The notes beneath the pieces were generated by a model, which saw only the letters and a program-made list of their open reading frames with translations, had not been told where the DNA came from and did no database searches. Made by a program: the position numbers and the translations under genes. From contig FJUW01000038.1 in assembly GCA_900074885.1 (NCBI GenBank), positions 372,001 to 436,000 on the forward strand: DNA of 64,000 nt, given 5' to 3'. This DNA comes from Rhynchosporium graminicola. Lineage: Eukaryota; Ascomycota; Leotiomycetes; Helotiales; Ploettnerulaceae. Of the stretch, positions 11,356-22,570 are shown piece by piece (positions within the stretch are counted from its first letter, which is position 1; every line of letters begins with the position of its first letter).

Positions 11356-11574
11356 ATGCGTGGTTTCACTTTTGGACGAGGCGTTTTGTTGGCATGAAAT
11401 GGAGTAATGCATAATGTATTAGAATACAGGACTGGCTAGTGGGTATCAAATTGGATGGCGAAAGGGCCGTTAACTCATAATATATACAGCGACTGAATGA
11501 TCTTAAACCACCATATTGTGCAACCTTGCTGTGCCCAAACATCAAGCTATACTTCTGCATACGTCACATCTTCT

Positions 11575-14500
11575 CTAGGTCAATTTGAACAAGTTTTCAT
11601 CCATAACACCAAATAGGTTCTCGATTTCCCTCTGCACACGTTTGAGCTCTTCGCTAAGCTGACCTGTTACGAGAATGAAGGCATAGATCATCTCATAGTC
11701 CTCGTCTTTCACGACAGGGTTATTGGGATCCTCTTCCGCGCTCGCTACGTTCTTCCTATAGTGGAATATCTTAGCAAGTAGTCGATCTCGAGCATTCGAT
11801 GTATCAGGCAAGGCATCGCTCAGTGGGAACTCTAGTTTCAAGGAGCTAGCGAGGACTGTATCTTAGGTTAGTTGAGTTCGTCTACTTCGAAGAGAGAATC
11901 ACGTACCCTGGAACAAGTGATTAATCCTAGAGCAAAGCTGAGCCCGCTCGTCGGCTGTATATTTTAGAAGAATCGTTTCTCCTTCACTTGCGGTCAAATC
12001 TTTCTGGATTACCATATTCATAGCATGAAAGGCATCAAGCATTTTGTTAGTCGATTCCATGATACGCTCATATGCTTTGGCTTGAAAGGGGCCTCTCAAC
12101 TCGAACTCGCTGGCAGCCGCACCGCGCATGTTGTCCAGTCGAAGAACTGATGGAATGTTAGTGAAATACCTCGCGACTACAGAAACAGGCACGGACCATA
12201 TTGCTGAAGCGCGAACTCCTCATTTAAATCCATGTACTCGATCTTGGACTCGCCCTCGAGAATGTTTGATAAAGGATCTCGTTTCCAGATTAGACCCATT
12301 CTGAGCCACAGTAACGAGAGACCATCCTTCAACTTATTGCGCGCAGAGATCGGCCATATGACTCTTGTTATGATGAGTCCCCACACGCAGCCTGCTATCA
12401 CAGCGACAACTCTATGCAAGGCGATTTCCGTAATGATTGGGACGACGCCTCCTTCATCATCATCGTCATCCACGTCTTGGATAGACAGACTGTATGCGTA
12501 CAGACAGGACAAATTGTAGGTCAGCATTATAAATCGTCCAAATGGTCCCTGTCCTTTGACGAGAATGATGTAGAAGCAAGGCAAGCTGACTAGCCATCCA
12601 CAGAACGCAAGGCCAAAAGGATTGCCCTGTGTGATGCCCCATAGGAAACAAGCAATAGCTGCTCCGATGAAGGTCCCAATGAATCTACTCCATCCTGTCG
12701 TGTTCGAGGCTCCAATTGTCATGGCACACACTAACATGTAAGAGAGAAGCCCCCATTCTCCTCTCCACTGGGGCAATGATAAGTACATCAATTCAAGATT
12801 GCTTCAAGAAGGAGAACTTACGTGTTGGTAAAATGGCCGTGTAAATGGAATGAAAGCAAACATCGCATATAGACTTGCACCAAAGCCGACCTTGACAGCG
12901 AATCGTACTATCTACTCTCAGTAATGTGATCTGATAGATTCGAGGGTGTATACTTTACCATCATCTCTTGCCAGAACCAACGCGAATTCCAGTATTCTTC
13001 GATAAATGCTCCACTTCTTGGCCTGCACAGGCGCTTGCCACTTCTGTGTTTCGCGTCTTTCTATCACGAGATCAGGCAACTCTTTCGGAAGCAGTGGTGC
13101 TTGAGGATGCTGGATCAGACTCTCCTCCTCCTCAGGAATAGAATGAGCACTGTTCGAAACTCGAGCTTTCGACTTTCTCCAAAATTTCAACCAATTCCAA
13201 GTTCGTGGATTGTCCTTTTCGGTCCGGTCCTTCAAGTCCTCAAGAATTGACAAAAATGTCTGCATTTCTTCCGCAAATGACTGCAGTGAAAAACTGAAGT
13301 GTCCACAACTGGCAGCCACTTCTTCAAAGTCAGCCTCGATACTTTCTGGTCTCTCTCGGTCTAATTCTTTGCTTTTGTATAGCTCTTTGAGAGCATCGGC
13401 TCGAGCACTGCTATAAAGCTTTCTGCACAAGCATAAGTAATGAGAATCGAGGTATTGCCGTACATATCACCTACAATGCTTCTGTGAGACTGGTCTTGAA
13501 GTTATCATTTATCTTGATTTCGTACTGTGGCCCCTCGCCAAATGGCAATTCTTGCAATATCTGGGAAAGCGTGTATGCTAATGACTTCATAGAAGGTCCA
13601 AGATGCATGATAAAGCGAGAAAATATCTCAGATGGTGTTCGTACTGCCGGCATGGTTGAGCTTGCGTAGCTCATCGTACTTGCTTGCCTTTCGATTCGTC
13701 TTGAAAGGTCATCGTCACGCCCGTCAGCATCGCTGCCCTCCTCTGAGGTTTCTTCGATTGCGGTCAGTCCGGTCAGTATAGCAAATCGATCTTGCCAGCC
13801 CGAGCTTATTGGAGACACCAGTCCTTCGATTTGAGGCGAATAACGACTTCCTTGCGGTGTCCCTTTACCGAAAGTTGTGCTCTCTCTCAACAGGGAGAAT
13901 TGGGTTAATGCAGCACTCCGTAATCCACCGATAGAATGTGCTAGCCCTTGCATACATGTGGCCAGGCTTACTTGCAACTTGTACTCTTCCTCGGTGCCAA
14001 GTAGATAATGCTCGAATTTTGCCTCCTTCAAATTCTTCTTCAACTTTGTAAACACGGTCTTGTGTTTGTTCTGAGCTTTGACAAAAGTTGCGGATTTAAG
14101 GTCAACCTCAGAACCACTCAGAAATCCGCGAGTTATTAATGTAAGCATGTCTCCGAAGGAACCTGTGACATTGATCATGGTTTCCCGCAGCTCGGTACGT
14201 GCTGAAATGGGCCATAATAACAGACTGACAATAGTAGTTGATGCCATGCCCATTAAAATCATCTTCATGACCTGAACGATCTTGTCGTTCGAGAACACGC
14301 CGACTTGAATTGCATTCTCCTTCGTGATTACTGGTACCATAATTAGCCAAGGCGATGCCAATATCCCGCAGTTATGGCTCTGTTTATCAACTGAGTACGA
14401 ACCTGTGATAATGGCCAACGATGCGAGACTGCAACTAACGCTGACCAGTGGCGCATTATATCTCTGTTTGACCCATCCCACGAAGCCCAGTCCTCCTCCT

Positions 14501-15423
14501 ATGAACACAAGAAGCACCATAATGTAGCCCTAGAACATGGCAATATTAGCCACAGCCCGTAGATCGTCATAATCACGATGACATCCCACTTCCACACCTG
14601 GCACCTCTCGAGGTATAAAGCTCTTAGAACTTACAAGTTCAATCATCCCCAACTGCGACTCGAAGAATACCGAAGTAGCCATACTAGAAACCGATATGAA
14701 AACTGCATAGCAGAATGCGCCAAGTCCAAGTATGATAGCCTCCTGCATCGAGCCCTGGGATCTACTTGGATGGAAATAAACTGTAATAGTGCAAACCAGA
14801 TGTTTCGAGTCCTGATGTCCCAGGAAATTCGCTATAGGCGGTAGGAACGTGGCCATACTCCCCAGCAGATATGCCAGAGAGCTTTTGAGTATTCCCTTTG
14901 CATCGTTCGTATGTAGCCATGCCCAGAATTTCCACCATGCTTCCACAGTGTTGTCTACGGCTGTACGAAAGGTTGCTGCTTGGGAGTAGGTTCGTCGGAG
15001 ATGTAGGATCGAGCTTCCGGAGTTAGTCCGGGCTGGGCCATCGAAGTTCGACGGGTTTCGGAGTGTTATTTGACGACGTACGCGTTCCCCTGTTCCTGGT
15101 AGGATGAAAGTGCCATTTCTGAGCTTTTATCGTAGAGGTAGGTTAGCGATAGGCCGGTTTCTTTAATTTGGGAGAGCTTACGCCTCGCTTTGAACGCGAG
15201 AATCTGCGGTTCAGTGGCGGCGCAGGGCCATCTGCAGCCAACGGAGAGCTCATGATGGTCTTCTCATGGTCTGGTCGTGGTGCTTTCAAAGCTGGATCTG
15301 ACTTGGGAAGAGACGCATGGGATGAGGTGGCAGACTTGGTATTGACTTCAAGCTCAACCTGGTAGGGCGGCGTTGGTTTGGAGCTTACAGTACCTCGTTC
15401 TCGATCGAAGCTGCCGCTGCCAT
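11575..15423 (-). CDS. BRE4-like ER/vacuolar 6TM transporter (FUSC/ArAE-like)
   Basis: The best model has exons 11575..11855, 11907..12146, 12197..12767, 12822..12907, 12959..13422, 13475..14529, 14635..15123, 15182..15334 (or ..15358) and 15394..15423 on the complement, about 1120-1130 aa. Seven downstream junctions close in phase; the first is uncertain. It is a large membrane protein with two six-helix blocks, each followed by a soluble region, as in aromatic acid exporter-like proteins and yeast Bre4 (brefeldin A sensitivity). Helical block 1 includes SSLAYLLGSMATFLPP and GYIMVLLVFIGGGLGFVGW. Block 2 includes WGLLSYMLVCAMTIGASNTT and AAIACFLWGITQGNPFG. Repeated signatures SLLLWPISARTELRE and RVIWPISARNKLKD show the internal duplication. 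Substrate unknown. Confidence 0.85.
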
Positions 15424-15681
15424 TGCGCTAGGGGCACGCTTCCCCGGACTCCTGGGTCTTCCCGTTGCAGGGATCTGCCATGCCAGCTCTAAGAAGCACA
15501 TGGCATTGAAAGATCCACCATATCGTCATTGGTATCTTTAGAACTTCGACAATACGGCAATCTATCACCATACCTCTACACTTGACACAGGTCTGATTTG
15601 TTCATGAGTAGTCCTTTCGTGGTGTGTAATTTGTAATGCTTGAAGCTTTTGGTTTGTTTATGTCAAAACTATCAGCAGCCT

Positions 15682-17723
15682 CTACTCAACACCTGAGACG
15701 GTCCAGATCTTCAGAGCTGCATCTCCACCAGTGCTAGCAATTTTTTTGCCACCATCAACCCACGACACACCATTTACACCATCTTTATGTGCATTCGCAG
15801 CTTTCACTCTCTTACCCGGTGCGGCCAGACTCCAGACGAAAACATTGGTATCAAGAGCGCCGCTGACAGCATGTGTTCCAGCCGCATTCCAAGCAATACT
15901 GGTGACTCTCGCAGTGTGAGCTGACCAGCGGTCTGTCTTGACATCCCAGGAACTAGTCTCGTAAATGACAATCTTTCCCGAGGAATTTCCAACAGCAAGA
16001 AGAGATCCATCTGGTGAAAATTCTAGTGCTGTAATCTGTGCTGTCGAGCGAGTAAGCTTCTCTTTCGGAGTCAGCTTATGACCTCCGTCGACAGTGTAAA
16101 TCTGCACCATGTTGGCATCGTCTCCCACTGCGACAAGAGATCCTGAAGCCGCGATTGCTGTAGGAGTTTCATTCTTGGCGGGTACGCTACCGACGAGTGT
16201 ATCTTCCGAAAAAACGTCTATACCGGAGGCAGTAGTAACAAAGACTCGGCCATCAGCTGAAGCCAATCCTTTGGGCTGGGCTGACAATTTTGAGGTTTGT
16301 CCGAGAAAGGTTTTTCCAGTCGAGTCCGCAATTCTCAGTGTGTCGTCCCACCCAACACTGTAAGCCTTCTCGGACGTAGTTTCAAAGGCTGTGACTTGAT
16401 TTTTGTGCGTCTGACCATCGACTACTGAGCCTATTCCCGTATCTACGTCCCAAGAACAGACTCGACCATCAAAACTGCCCGTCCAGAAAGTTTGGCCCTT
16501 CCCATCTTGACTAGAGCCGAGAGCAGTAATACTCTTGTTGTGGCCCTGCACAACTCTAGTAGGCGTCTGGCTTCCCTCCACGAGATAGTTGAGATCGCCC
16601 GCTAAGTTCAAACTGATGACCATACCATCGCTTCGTCCAGCAGGCCATACGACACCGACTTGATGATCCGGGATACTGATGTTCCCCTCTCCTCCAAACC
16701 TCCAGGTCTGAACCGCTTTGCCAGCCTCCACATCCCATAGCTTGACAGTCTGATCCGCACTTGCTGTCACAACTCGTTTCGAGTCTTTCGCCCACGAAAC
16801 AGCACATATAGAACCCTTGTGCTCGCCATCACCAATCTGAGTTGTAGCTTCCCCCGTCTTGCCATCATAGAGCTGAATTCTGCGGTCCGCACCTACACTA
16901 ACAAGATGATTTCCACTGAGTAATGGATGAGTCAGTATTGAGCACATCAAGAGATTATCAAGAGAAGGATAAGCAAGACATTCAGAATAGGAAATTCTGG
17001 GCTCCCCCATAACCTACTCTGGCGAGAACCCAACCCCATAGACATATCCCTTGTGTAAACCTCCAAGCTTAGAGGCAAATTTGAATGGTGCTCCATGCAA
17101 AAATACCATGCTACTATCATCTGCTGCAGTCGCGGCTCGAAGGGGGCGTTGTTGCCGGATGGAGACGGAGTTGATGGCTGAAGAATGACCACTGACTTCT
17201 CCCACCGTATTACCGGAATCGGCCGTAATGCAGTGTCCAAATCGTTCTCGTCCATCACCAACAGCAATGACCCGCTGAGAGTCTCCATCCCAAGCGATAT
17301 CATTTATCCTGCCAGATATAATGTGGTAGTCACCTGAAGTCGTCAGTTCGATTGGTGAGAAAGACCTGTGGGTATGGGCTCTGTACCCTTTGTATTGACT
17401 CCCTCCACGGCATCCCAAACCTTTACTGCGCCAGAAACGTCTCCGGAGGCAACATAGTAGCCAGAAGGTGAGAAGCGCGCAACAGAAGTCTGAGTAGTAT
17501 GTGCGGTATATTGTTTGCTGACAGATGGATCATCAATTGATCTTAAGAAGATGGATTTGCCAGACTATGCAGCTTTTTCAGCGAAGATTCCGATGGGCAA
17601 TCTGCTAGAGATACTCACAGCATATGCGATTCTCTCTCCTTTGGGATCACTGGAAAGTTGAGTTGGCCGGCCACGCTCTGTATTCGGCGATGCCGCAAGT
17701 ATCTTGTCAATGGTAATCGACAT
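15682..17723 (-). CDS. AIP1: Actin-interacting protein 1, WD40 (WDR1 type)
   Basis: The model is complement(15682..16915, 17018..17333, 17387..17564, 17619..17723), 610 aa with all phases closing; this is the usual family length. Aip1 works with cofilin to disassemble actin filaments and cap barbed ends. Two seven-bladed propellers are expected. Visible blades include VARFSPSGYYVASGDVSGAV, AVSWAKDSKRVVTASADQTV, ALEFSPDGSLLAVGNSSGKI and SIAWNAAGTHAVSGALDTNV, ending KIASTGGDAALKIWTV. The N-terminus (DKILAASPNTERGRPTQLSS) and ISGRINDIAWDGDSQRVIAV are family-specific blocks. The start is the ATG at 17723, since the first exon joins through gtgagt/catag to SGKSIFLRS. Confidence 0.93.
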
Positions 17724-18277
17724 ATTTTGTAGGGTGACACAGAGTCTGACGGGAGACAGGGGGGAAGATGGAAAGAAAAGCTGTCTGGCTCAACCTGACA
17801 GTTTGTTGATGTCCAGAATCTGGCTGCCTTCGAAGCCCAAACATGGAGGGGTCAGGCTGACGCAATGCACCCCTGACAAGGCTGAATGGCTTGGCGTCAT
17901 CCTATACAGTGGTAGTACTTGTAAGGCCTAGATGCCCTATCGATGTCAGAAAAAGGTGACCGATTCTAGCAACGAAGCTGACTTTACTTAACCAAGAGAA
18001 TAGTAGTGCTAGATCTAATTTGTAACTTTAATATCTGATGGCGGATGGGGCAACGACTTCAGGAATTGCGAATTGTCGGATGACGAGAAAGATATTGCCG
18101 AACAAAACTGAATCAAAACTTGAACTTTTGTTGTAACCCAAGATATATCTACCTAGGTATCTAAGCAATAGTTCGCGTGACCTGACTAAAGCAATCCCAA
18201 GCAGTCAATGCCGCGAATCACAACAGCTTCAGGTAGGCAGCTGCAAACGTCAGAAAACGCTGCCTCATTCATTACCA
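17724..18277. other. Intergenic region upstream of AIP1
   Basis: This 554-bp segment lies between the AIP1 start and the 3' end of the next minus-strand gene. It holds the AIP1 promoter and an exact 10-bp palindrome TACCTAGGTA at 18150-18159. I see no gene. Confidence 0.6.
18150..18159. repeat. Palindrome TACCTAGGTA, copy 1
   Basis: Exact 10-bp palindrome 427 bp upstream of the AIP1 start codon. Confidence 0.9.
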
Positions 18278-18977
18278 CTAATGCCCATGTCGTTCACTTG
18301 GAATAAGCTCATAGCCTCCCTCCGCTGGGAACACAAATGCCGAAAGCGAGATAAACGCTGCACTAATGACTGCAATGCTCCAGCTGACAGTGCAAAAAAT
18401 CCAAGACTTGCCCAGCTTCCAACCCACAAAGAAACGATCATCGTTATCGAAAAGATATGCCTTGTCTCATCAGTAGGTCTTCAAGTAAATCTACTCAGAC
18501 AGAAACTTACCACAATAGCCATCCCAGCACATTGCACAATCCCCACAAGCACCAACATAAAACTCAATAATTTCCATCCGCTCTGTCTCTTCTGCTTCCC
18601 ACCCCCAAGTACTATCACGTATGTGACAATAGTAGCCAATTCCATAACCGCCGCGAACGACATCAAGAAGCCTACCGACCGCCACATCGAGCAGAAATAC
18701 CTGTCGCTACCATGACAATCCTGCGACGTGGGGAAATGTACACATGTATTATCTGTCGAAGAACAGCTTCGGTGTAATCCAATTGTCTTTGTGTAATGTC
18801 CGCCTGATGGAGCATCTACCACGTAAGAAATCCAATCGGGCATGAAAATGGCTCCGAATGTCATGGCCGTTGCTAAGTGTGGTTAATGTTGCGTCCTTTA
18901 TTGGAGTGGTGTGACTATGAATCCTTACCGGCAACGAATGCTATGAGGGCGGTGCTGTAGACAATAGTTCTCGTCAT
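18278..18977 (-). CDS. Small four-helix (claudin/Sur7-like topology) membrane protein
   Basis: The model is complement(18278..18460, 18511..18872, 18929..18977), 197 aa, phases closing. Four hydrophobic segments are seen: TIVYSTALIAFVAGATAM at the N-terminus, SVGFLMSFAAVMELATIV, LLSFMLVLVGIVQCAGMAIV, and WSIAVISAAFISLSAFVF near the C-terminus. The first extracellular loop has six Cys (SCSSTDNTC, SQDC, FCS region) that could pair, as in claudin, PMP22 and fungal Sur7/PalI-type proteins. I do not recognise a named family. The third intron acceptor (acaag) is less usual but keeps the frame. It lies in the same orientation as AIP1. Confidence 0.8.
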
Positions 18978-19648
18978 CTTGACCTGTGCCCTCCCCTTCT
19001 GAGTTCGTTTGTATTTCCCAGCCCCGAAGAAATTTGCACACCGAGGGAATGATAGTTATGGGGGGGGGGGCTGGTTATTTACAATATTTCAGGGAGGGGT
19101 CAATCTAGCTGCCTGAAATGACGTTCCCGAACGCCGATCGCTACGAGGAAGCTGCAGGCGCAGTTCGCGGTCCGGGAATATTGTTTTGCAAGGAAATGCG
19201 GGGTGTCTGATAAGGACTGATATAATCAATCCTTTTTATATAGAAGATTGCCGGATGTTCAAGATGGAGCTGTTGCTTGGGATTGAAGGTGTTGATTCAT
19301 TGGCCACAGCAGCATTTTGATGTGCGTATACGTCAGGTTTGGGCTTGAGTCGCATATGTGGGCTTGTTCACGAGGCACACTTTGTTATCATTCGAGATAT
19401 CGAATTTTGTTAGTTTCTTTGCCGCATATGGAGGTCTGGAATACACTGAGAAACTCGTTTGGAATTTCATGCCGTTTGGTATCGCTTACTCTTCCACTCG
19501 CTGGGTATTCTAATCGTGAAATCGGCTATTACAACCTCCCAGTAGATCTCGTCGATCATCTAGTTATAGCATTCCATGCAGACCGGATTATTTTGATCAC
19601 AAAAGAAAAGATCCCTCTTTGGAAGTTTTGCATTGGTGAAGCTGAGTG
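18978..19648. other. Intergenic region with poly-G run
   Basis: The 671-bp segment contains the promoter of the four-helix membrane gene and a G10 run at about 19060-19069. A 111-codon plus-strand frame at 19317 has no recognisable content and overlaps the 3' end of the next gene; I do not call it. Confidence 0.5.
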
Positions 19649-20911
19649 TTAATTGCCTCCATTTTCCTCGCCGTCCTCAGAATCATCACTGTCCTCCTCG
19701 GACTCGGACTCGGATGATGAACTAGAGGAACTCGACGAGGAGTCTTCTTCCTGGTCATTCTGAGCTGTAGAACTATCCGAGCTGCTATCAGAATCACTGC
19801 TATCATCACTCGAACTTGAGTCCTCAATTGCAATGACCGTCCGTTGTTTCCTCTTCCTTGCAACTTTCTGCGGAGCCTCGACCTTATTTGGCAGGTTCTC
19901 CTTGGGATTATTGTCCTCTTTGCCTATTGCTGGAGTCGATCCAGTGCGCTCTGGTGTTGATGCTAGAATCGCAAGTATCTTCTCCGTCCTCATTCTCTTT
20001 GCGACCCGTCCTGCCATTAGACCATCCGACAGCCCGAGCAGAATGCCCTCCTCAAAACCCAATTCCTGGGGCGCTGTAGCTGCTGTCATGGTCGCAATGT
20101 AATCGTCCATAGCTGCCTCGTACTCTCTTTGCCTTTTGTCGGGTTGAGCCATAGTTGCCGGAAATCCTGCTTCGCCTGCTTCCTTATCTTTGACTTTGAA
20201 TTCGATCGCTGCGTCCCTTAATCTTGTTCGAACACCTCCTTGCAGTCCCTTCACGTACTCGTAGAGAAAATGGATATGGTCTGAGGGTATTGATTCCACG
20301 TCGAAGGCGTGTTTGAGCAGATGATTCTGGTGGTTTTTATTGAACTTCCAAGACTCTTTAGACTCGCAATATTGCCTGAGATACTGGAGGAATGGTCGCG
20401 AAGAGGGTGCGGAAAGTTTGACGATTTTCGAAGGATTTTTAGGCTTTCCTTTGCTAGCTTTCTCTGGTGCTGGCTTGACTCTCTTGACTCTCCTTTCCTT
20501 CTCGTCCAAATTCGAGTCGACTTCCACAACAATTTTCTGTGGCTCTGGAACTTTGAAAGCTGGACTGGAATTGGCAAAGTCAAACGTGGGATCTTGTGCT
20601 TGTTGTTCCGTCTTCCAGGAATTGAAAAGTTGTTTTATGCTGTCGCCGTCCCCATGCTTCGTTTCGGGGGTGAAAGTTACTGACTTCTTTTGCAGAAGTT
20701 GAGGTGTGATTGGTTCTTGAGAAGAGTCACCCGGCACCTTGGTAATCTTCTTCAATTTCTTCGAGGGCGTGCTGTCTTCTGGCGTGGTTCTCTTCCTCTT
20801 GCTTGTCTCATCTGCAGGTGTTGCGGGGGAATCAACAGATGGAGAATTCTGTGCAGACTTGAGCTTGAGACCTAATCGTCTCCAGGCAGGAATATTGGTG
20901 GCGGATGGCAT
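19649..20911 (-). CDS. WKF-domain protein, probable nucleolar factor
   Basis: A single exon of 420 codons. The centre holds a WKF domain (the family of human C7orf50): SRPFLQYLRQYCESKESWKF followed by NKNHQNHLLKHAFDVESIP and YEYVKGLQGGVRTRLRD, about residues 170-240. The N-terminal third is basic with KRKRTTPED and PSKKLKKITK signals. The C-terminus is an acidic serine tract (SSSSSSSSSSESESEEDSDD) like Srp40/Nopp140 proteins, which fits a nucleolar site and possible CK2 phosphorylation. Exact function is not known for the family; a ribosome-biogenesis role is inference. It is divergent from the proteasome gene SCL1 across about 570 bp. Confidence 0.85.
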   Translation of the reverse strand: MPSATNIPAWRRLGLKLKSAQNSPSVDSPATPADETSKRKRTTPEDSTPSKKLKKITKVPGDSSQEPITPQLLQKKSVTFTPETKHGDGDSIKQLFNSWKTEQQAQDPTFDFANSSPAFKVPEPQKIVVEVDSNLDEKERRVKRVKPAPEKASKGKPKNPSKIVKLSAPSSRPFLQYLRQYCESKESWKFNKNHQNHLLKHAFDVESIPSDHIHFLYEYVKGLQGGVRTRLRDAAIEFKVKDKEAGEAGFPATMAQPDKRQREYEAAMDDYIATMTAATAPQELGFEEGILLGLSDGLMAGRVAKRMRTEKILAILASTPERTGSTPAIGKEDNNPKENLPNKVEAPQKVARKRKQRTVIAIEDSSSSDDSSDSDSSSDSSTAQNDQEEDSSSSSSSSSSESESEEDSDDSEDGEENGGN

Positions 20912-21482
20912 GATTAAGTCCCGCGGATGGCTTCAGAACGCAAGACTTCGCTATTCTTCAGGCAAATCCAAGTAATTTCTGCGTAGCAGTTGGGCAGAAA
21001 AATAAACACTTAGGCACTCTTATCGGTTATCAAGCTCCCGTTGCAGTCTAAAGCAGCACTCTTCCAGTACCAAATGGCAAAGGTTCACTTGGTGGTATAT
21101 TATCATGAACATTGAATGATAACTCTTTGATGCTACTTGAGGGCAAGACGCACGTAAAGTAGCTAATCGATCAATATCAATCAACTTTCTACTTCGATCT
21201 CAGTAATGTTAAGTACTATCAGGCTAATCAACATTCATCGTGGCGCCGCCTTTAGATCGCTCGCGCAGGCTACCGTTCGCGAGGCAGGCGGCAAGGCAGG
21301 CAAGGTCGCGCGTCGAAGACAGCTAAAGCTTCCAGCCGCTTGAGCTCAACACAATACCTACGCCCACCCCTCTAAATCGAACTTCAACGACTTCGCACAT
21401 CGATTACCGTTACTCCTTGTCGAAACAAATACAAAGAAGCTCAGAACCATACATCGAGCCTTCACATCCCCAATCAATCAGG
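20912..21482. promoter_or_regulatory. Shared upstream region of WKF gene and SCL1
   Basis: A 571-bp divergent promoter with a GC-rich core at about 21240-21320 that has repeated gcgcgag, ggcaggc and ggcaaggcaggcaagg elements. I cannot name a factor. The aggcggcaagg stretch only loosely resembles the yeast proteasome element GGTGGCAAA. Confidence 0.5.
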
Positions 21483-22570
21483 ATGTCGGGTATGTTGACA
21501 TTCATGTAGCCTCCAGCTGTCTCACAGGACCACAGCTAATTCAGTCGTCTTATGTAGGCAGCGCAGGCTACGATAGGCATATCACGATTTTCTCTGACAC
21601 GGGAAGACTGTACCAAGTCGGTATGCATGAATTCCTCATCCTCGATGATCCACGGCGATATTGCTATGTCCAGCTTCAACCGAATTTGAGCTACCTCTGA
21701 ACCAGGTATCTCAGCGGCGCATTTAAAGCATCATGCTGATATAATGATGATAGAATATGCCTTCAAGGCCATCACTGCTGCGAACATCATGTCGGTTGGT
21801 TTAAGAGGAAAGGATTGTGCAGTTGTCCTGTCACAGAAGAAGGTCCCAGTAAGGATACGAAGTTGCGGTTCTATTTCGAGGTCAATGTTGACGCGATCGG
21901 TGATACTAGGATAAGCTTATCGACCCATCATCCGTTTCCCATGTCTTTCAACTCTCTCCCTCTGTGGGCTGTGTTATGACCGGATCCATCGCCGACGCCA
22001 GAGCCTTTGTGCAGAGAGCCATCGGTGAAGCTGCCGAGTTCAGATACAAGTTCGGATACGAGATGCCTTGCGATGCCTTAGCAAAGCGTATTGCCAACAT
22101 CAGCCAGGTCTACACTCAGAGGGTAAGCTGAATGACCGGCACGCTCAGCACCTTATCGAACTCTTTGGCTTACATGGACATAGGCTTACATGCGTCCATA
22201 CGGCGTTGCTACGACTCTGATCTCACTGGACTCCGAATTTGGCCCGCAATTGTACAAGTGCGACCCAGCAGGATACTATACCGGCTACAAGGGCACGGCG
22301 TCAGGTCCAAAGCAGCAAGAGGCTTTCAATCATCTGGAGAAGAAGCTCAAGAACAAGGATTGTGCAGATGGCAGCTGGGAAGAAGTAGTGGAGCTCGCTA
22401 TCACTACCTTGAGCACGGTCCTTAGTGTGGATTTCAAGAAGGGCGAGCTGGAGATCGGTATCGTGGGCGGCCCGAGAAAGGATGGGAAGGAAGGTCCCGA
22501 CCCAGGATTTAGGGCCCTGACAGAGGAAGAAATCGACGAGAGACTACAAGCGATCGCGGAGAAAGATTGA
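21483..22570 (+). CDS. SCL1: 20S proteasome alpha1 subunit
   Basis: The model is join(21483..21489, 21558..21620, 21754..21848, 21910..22122, 22184..22570), 254 aa; all phases close and the length fits. This outer-ring alpha subunit helps gate the 20S core. The alpha-subunit signature [20 protein letters not shown] spans the second and third exons. Then come [71 protein letters not shown] and [20 protein letters not shown], matching alpha1 (Scl1/PSMA6) rather than other subunits. The first coding exon is only ATG TCG G (7 nt), which is why long-frame searches miss it. Confidence 0.95.

Noticed and set aside
19317..19652. 111-codon plus-strand frame
   Set aside because: No domain, no clear start context, and it runs into the 3' end of the WKF gene.
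21240..21320. Proteasome-associated control element in the SCL1 promoter
   Set aside because: Only a loose match (aggcggcaagg) to GGTGGCAAA; not enough to call.
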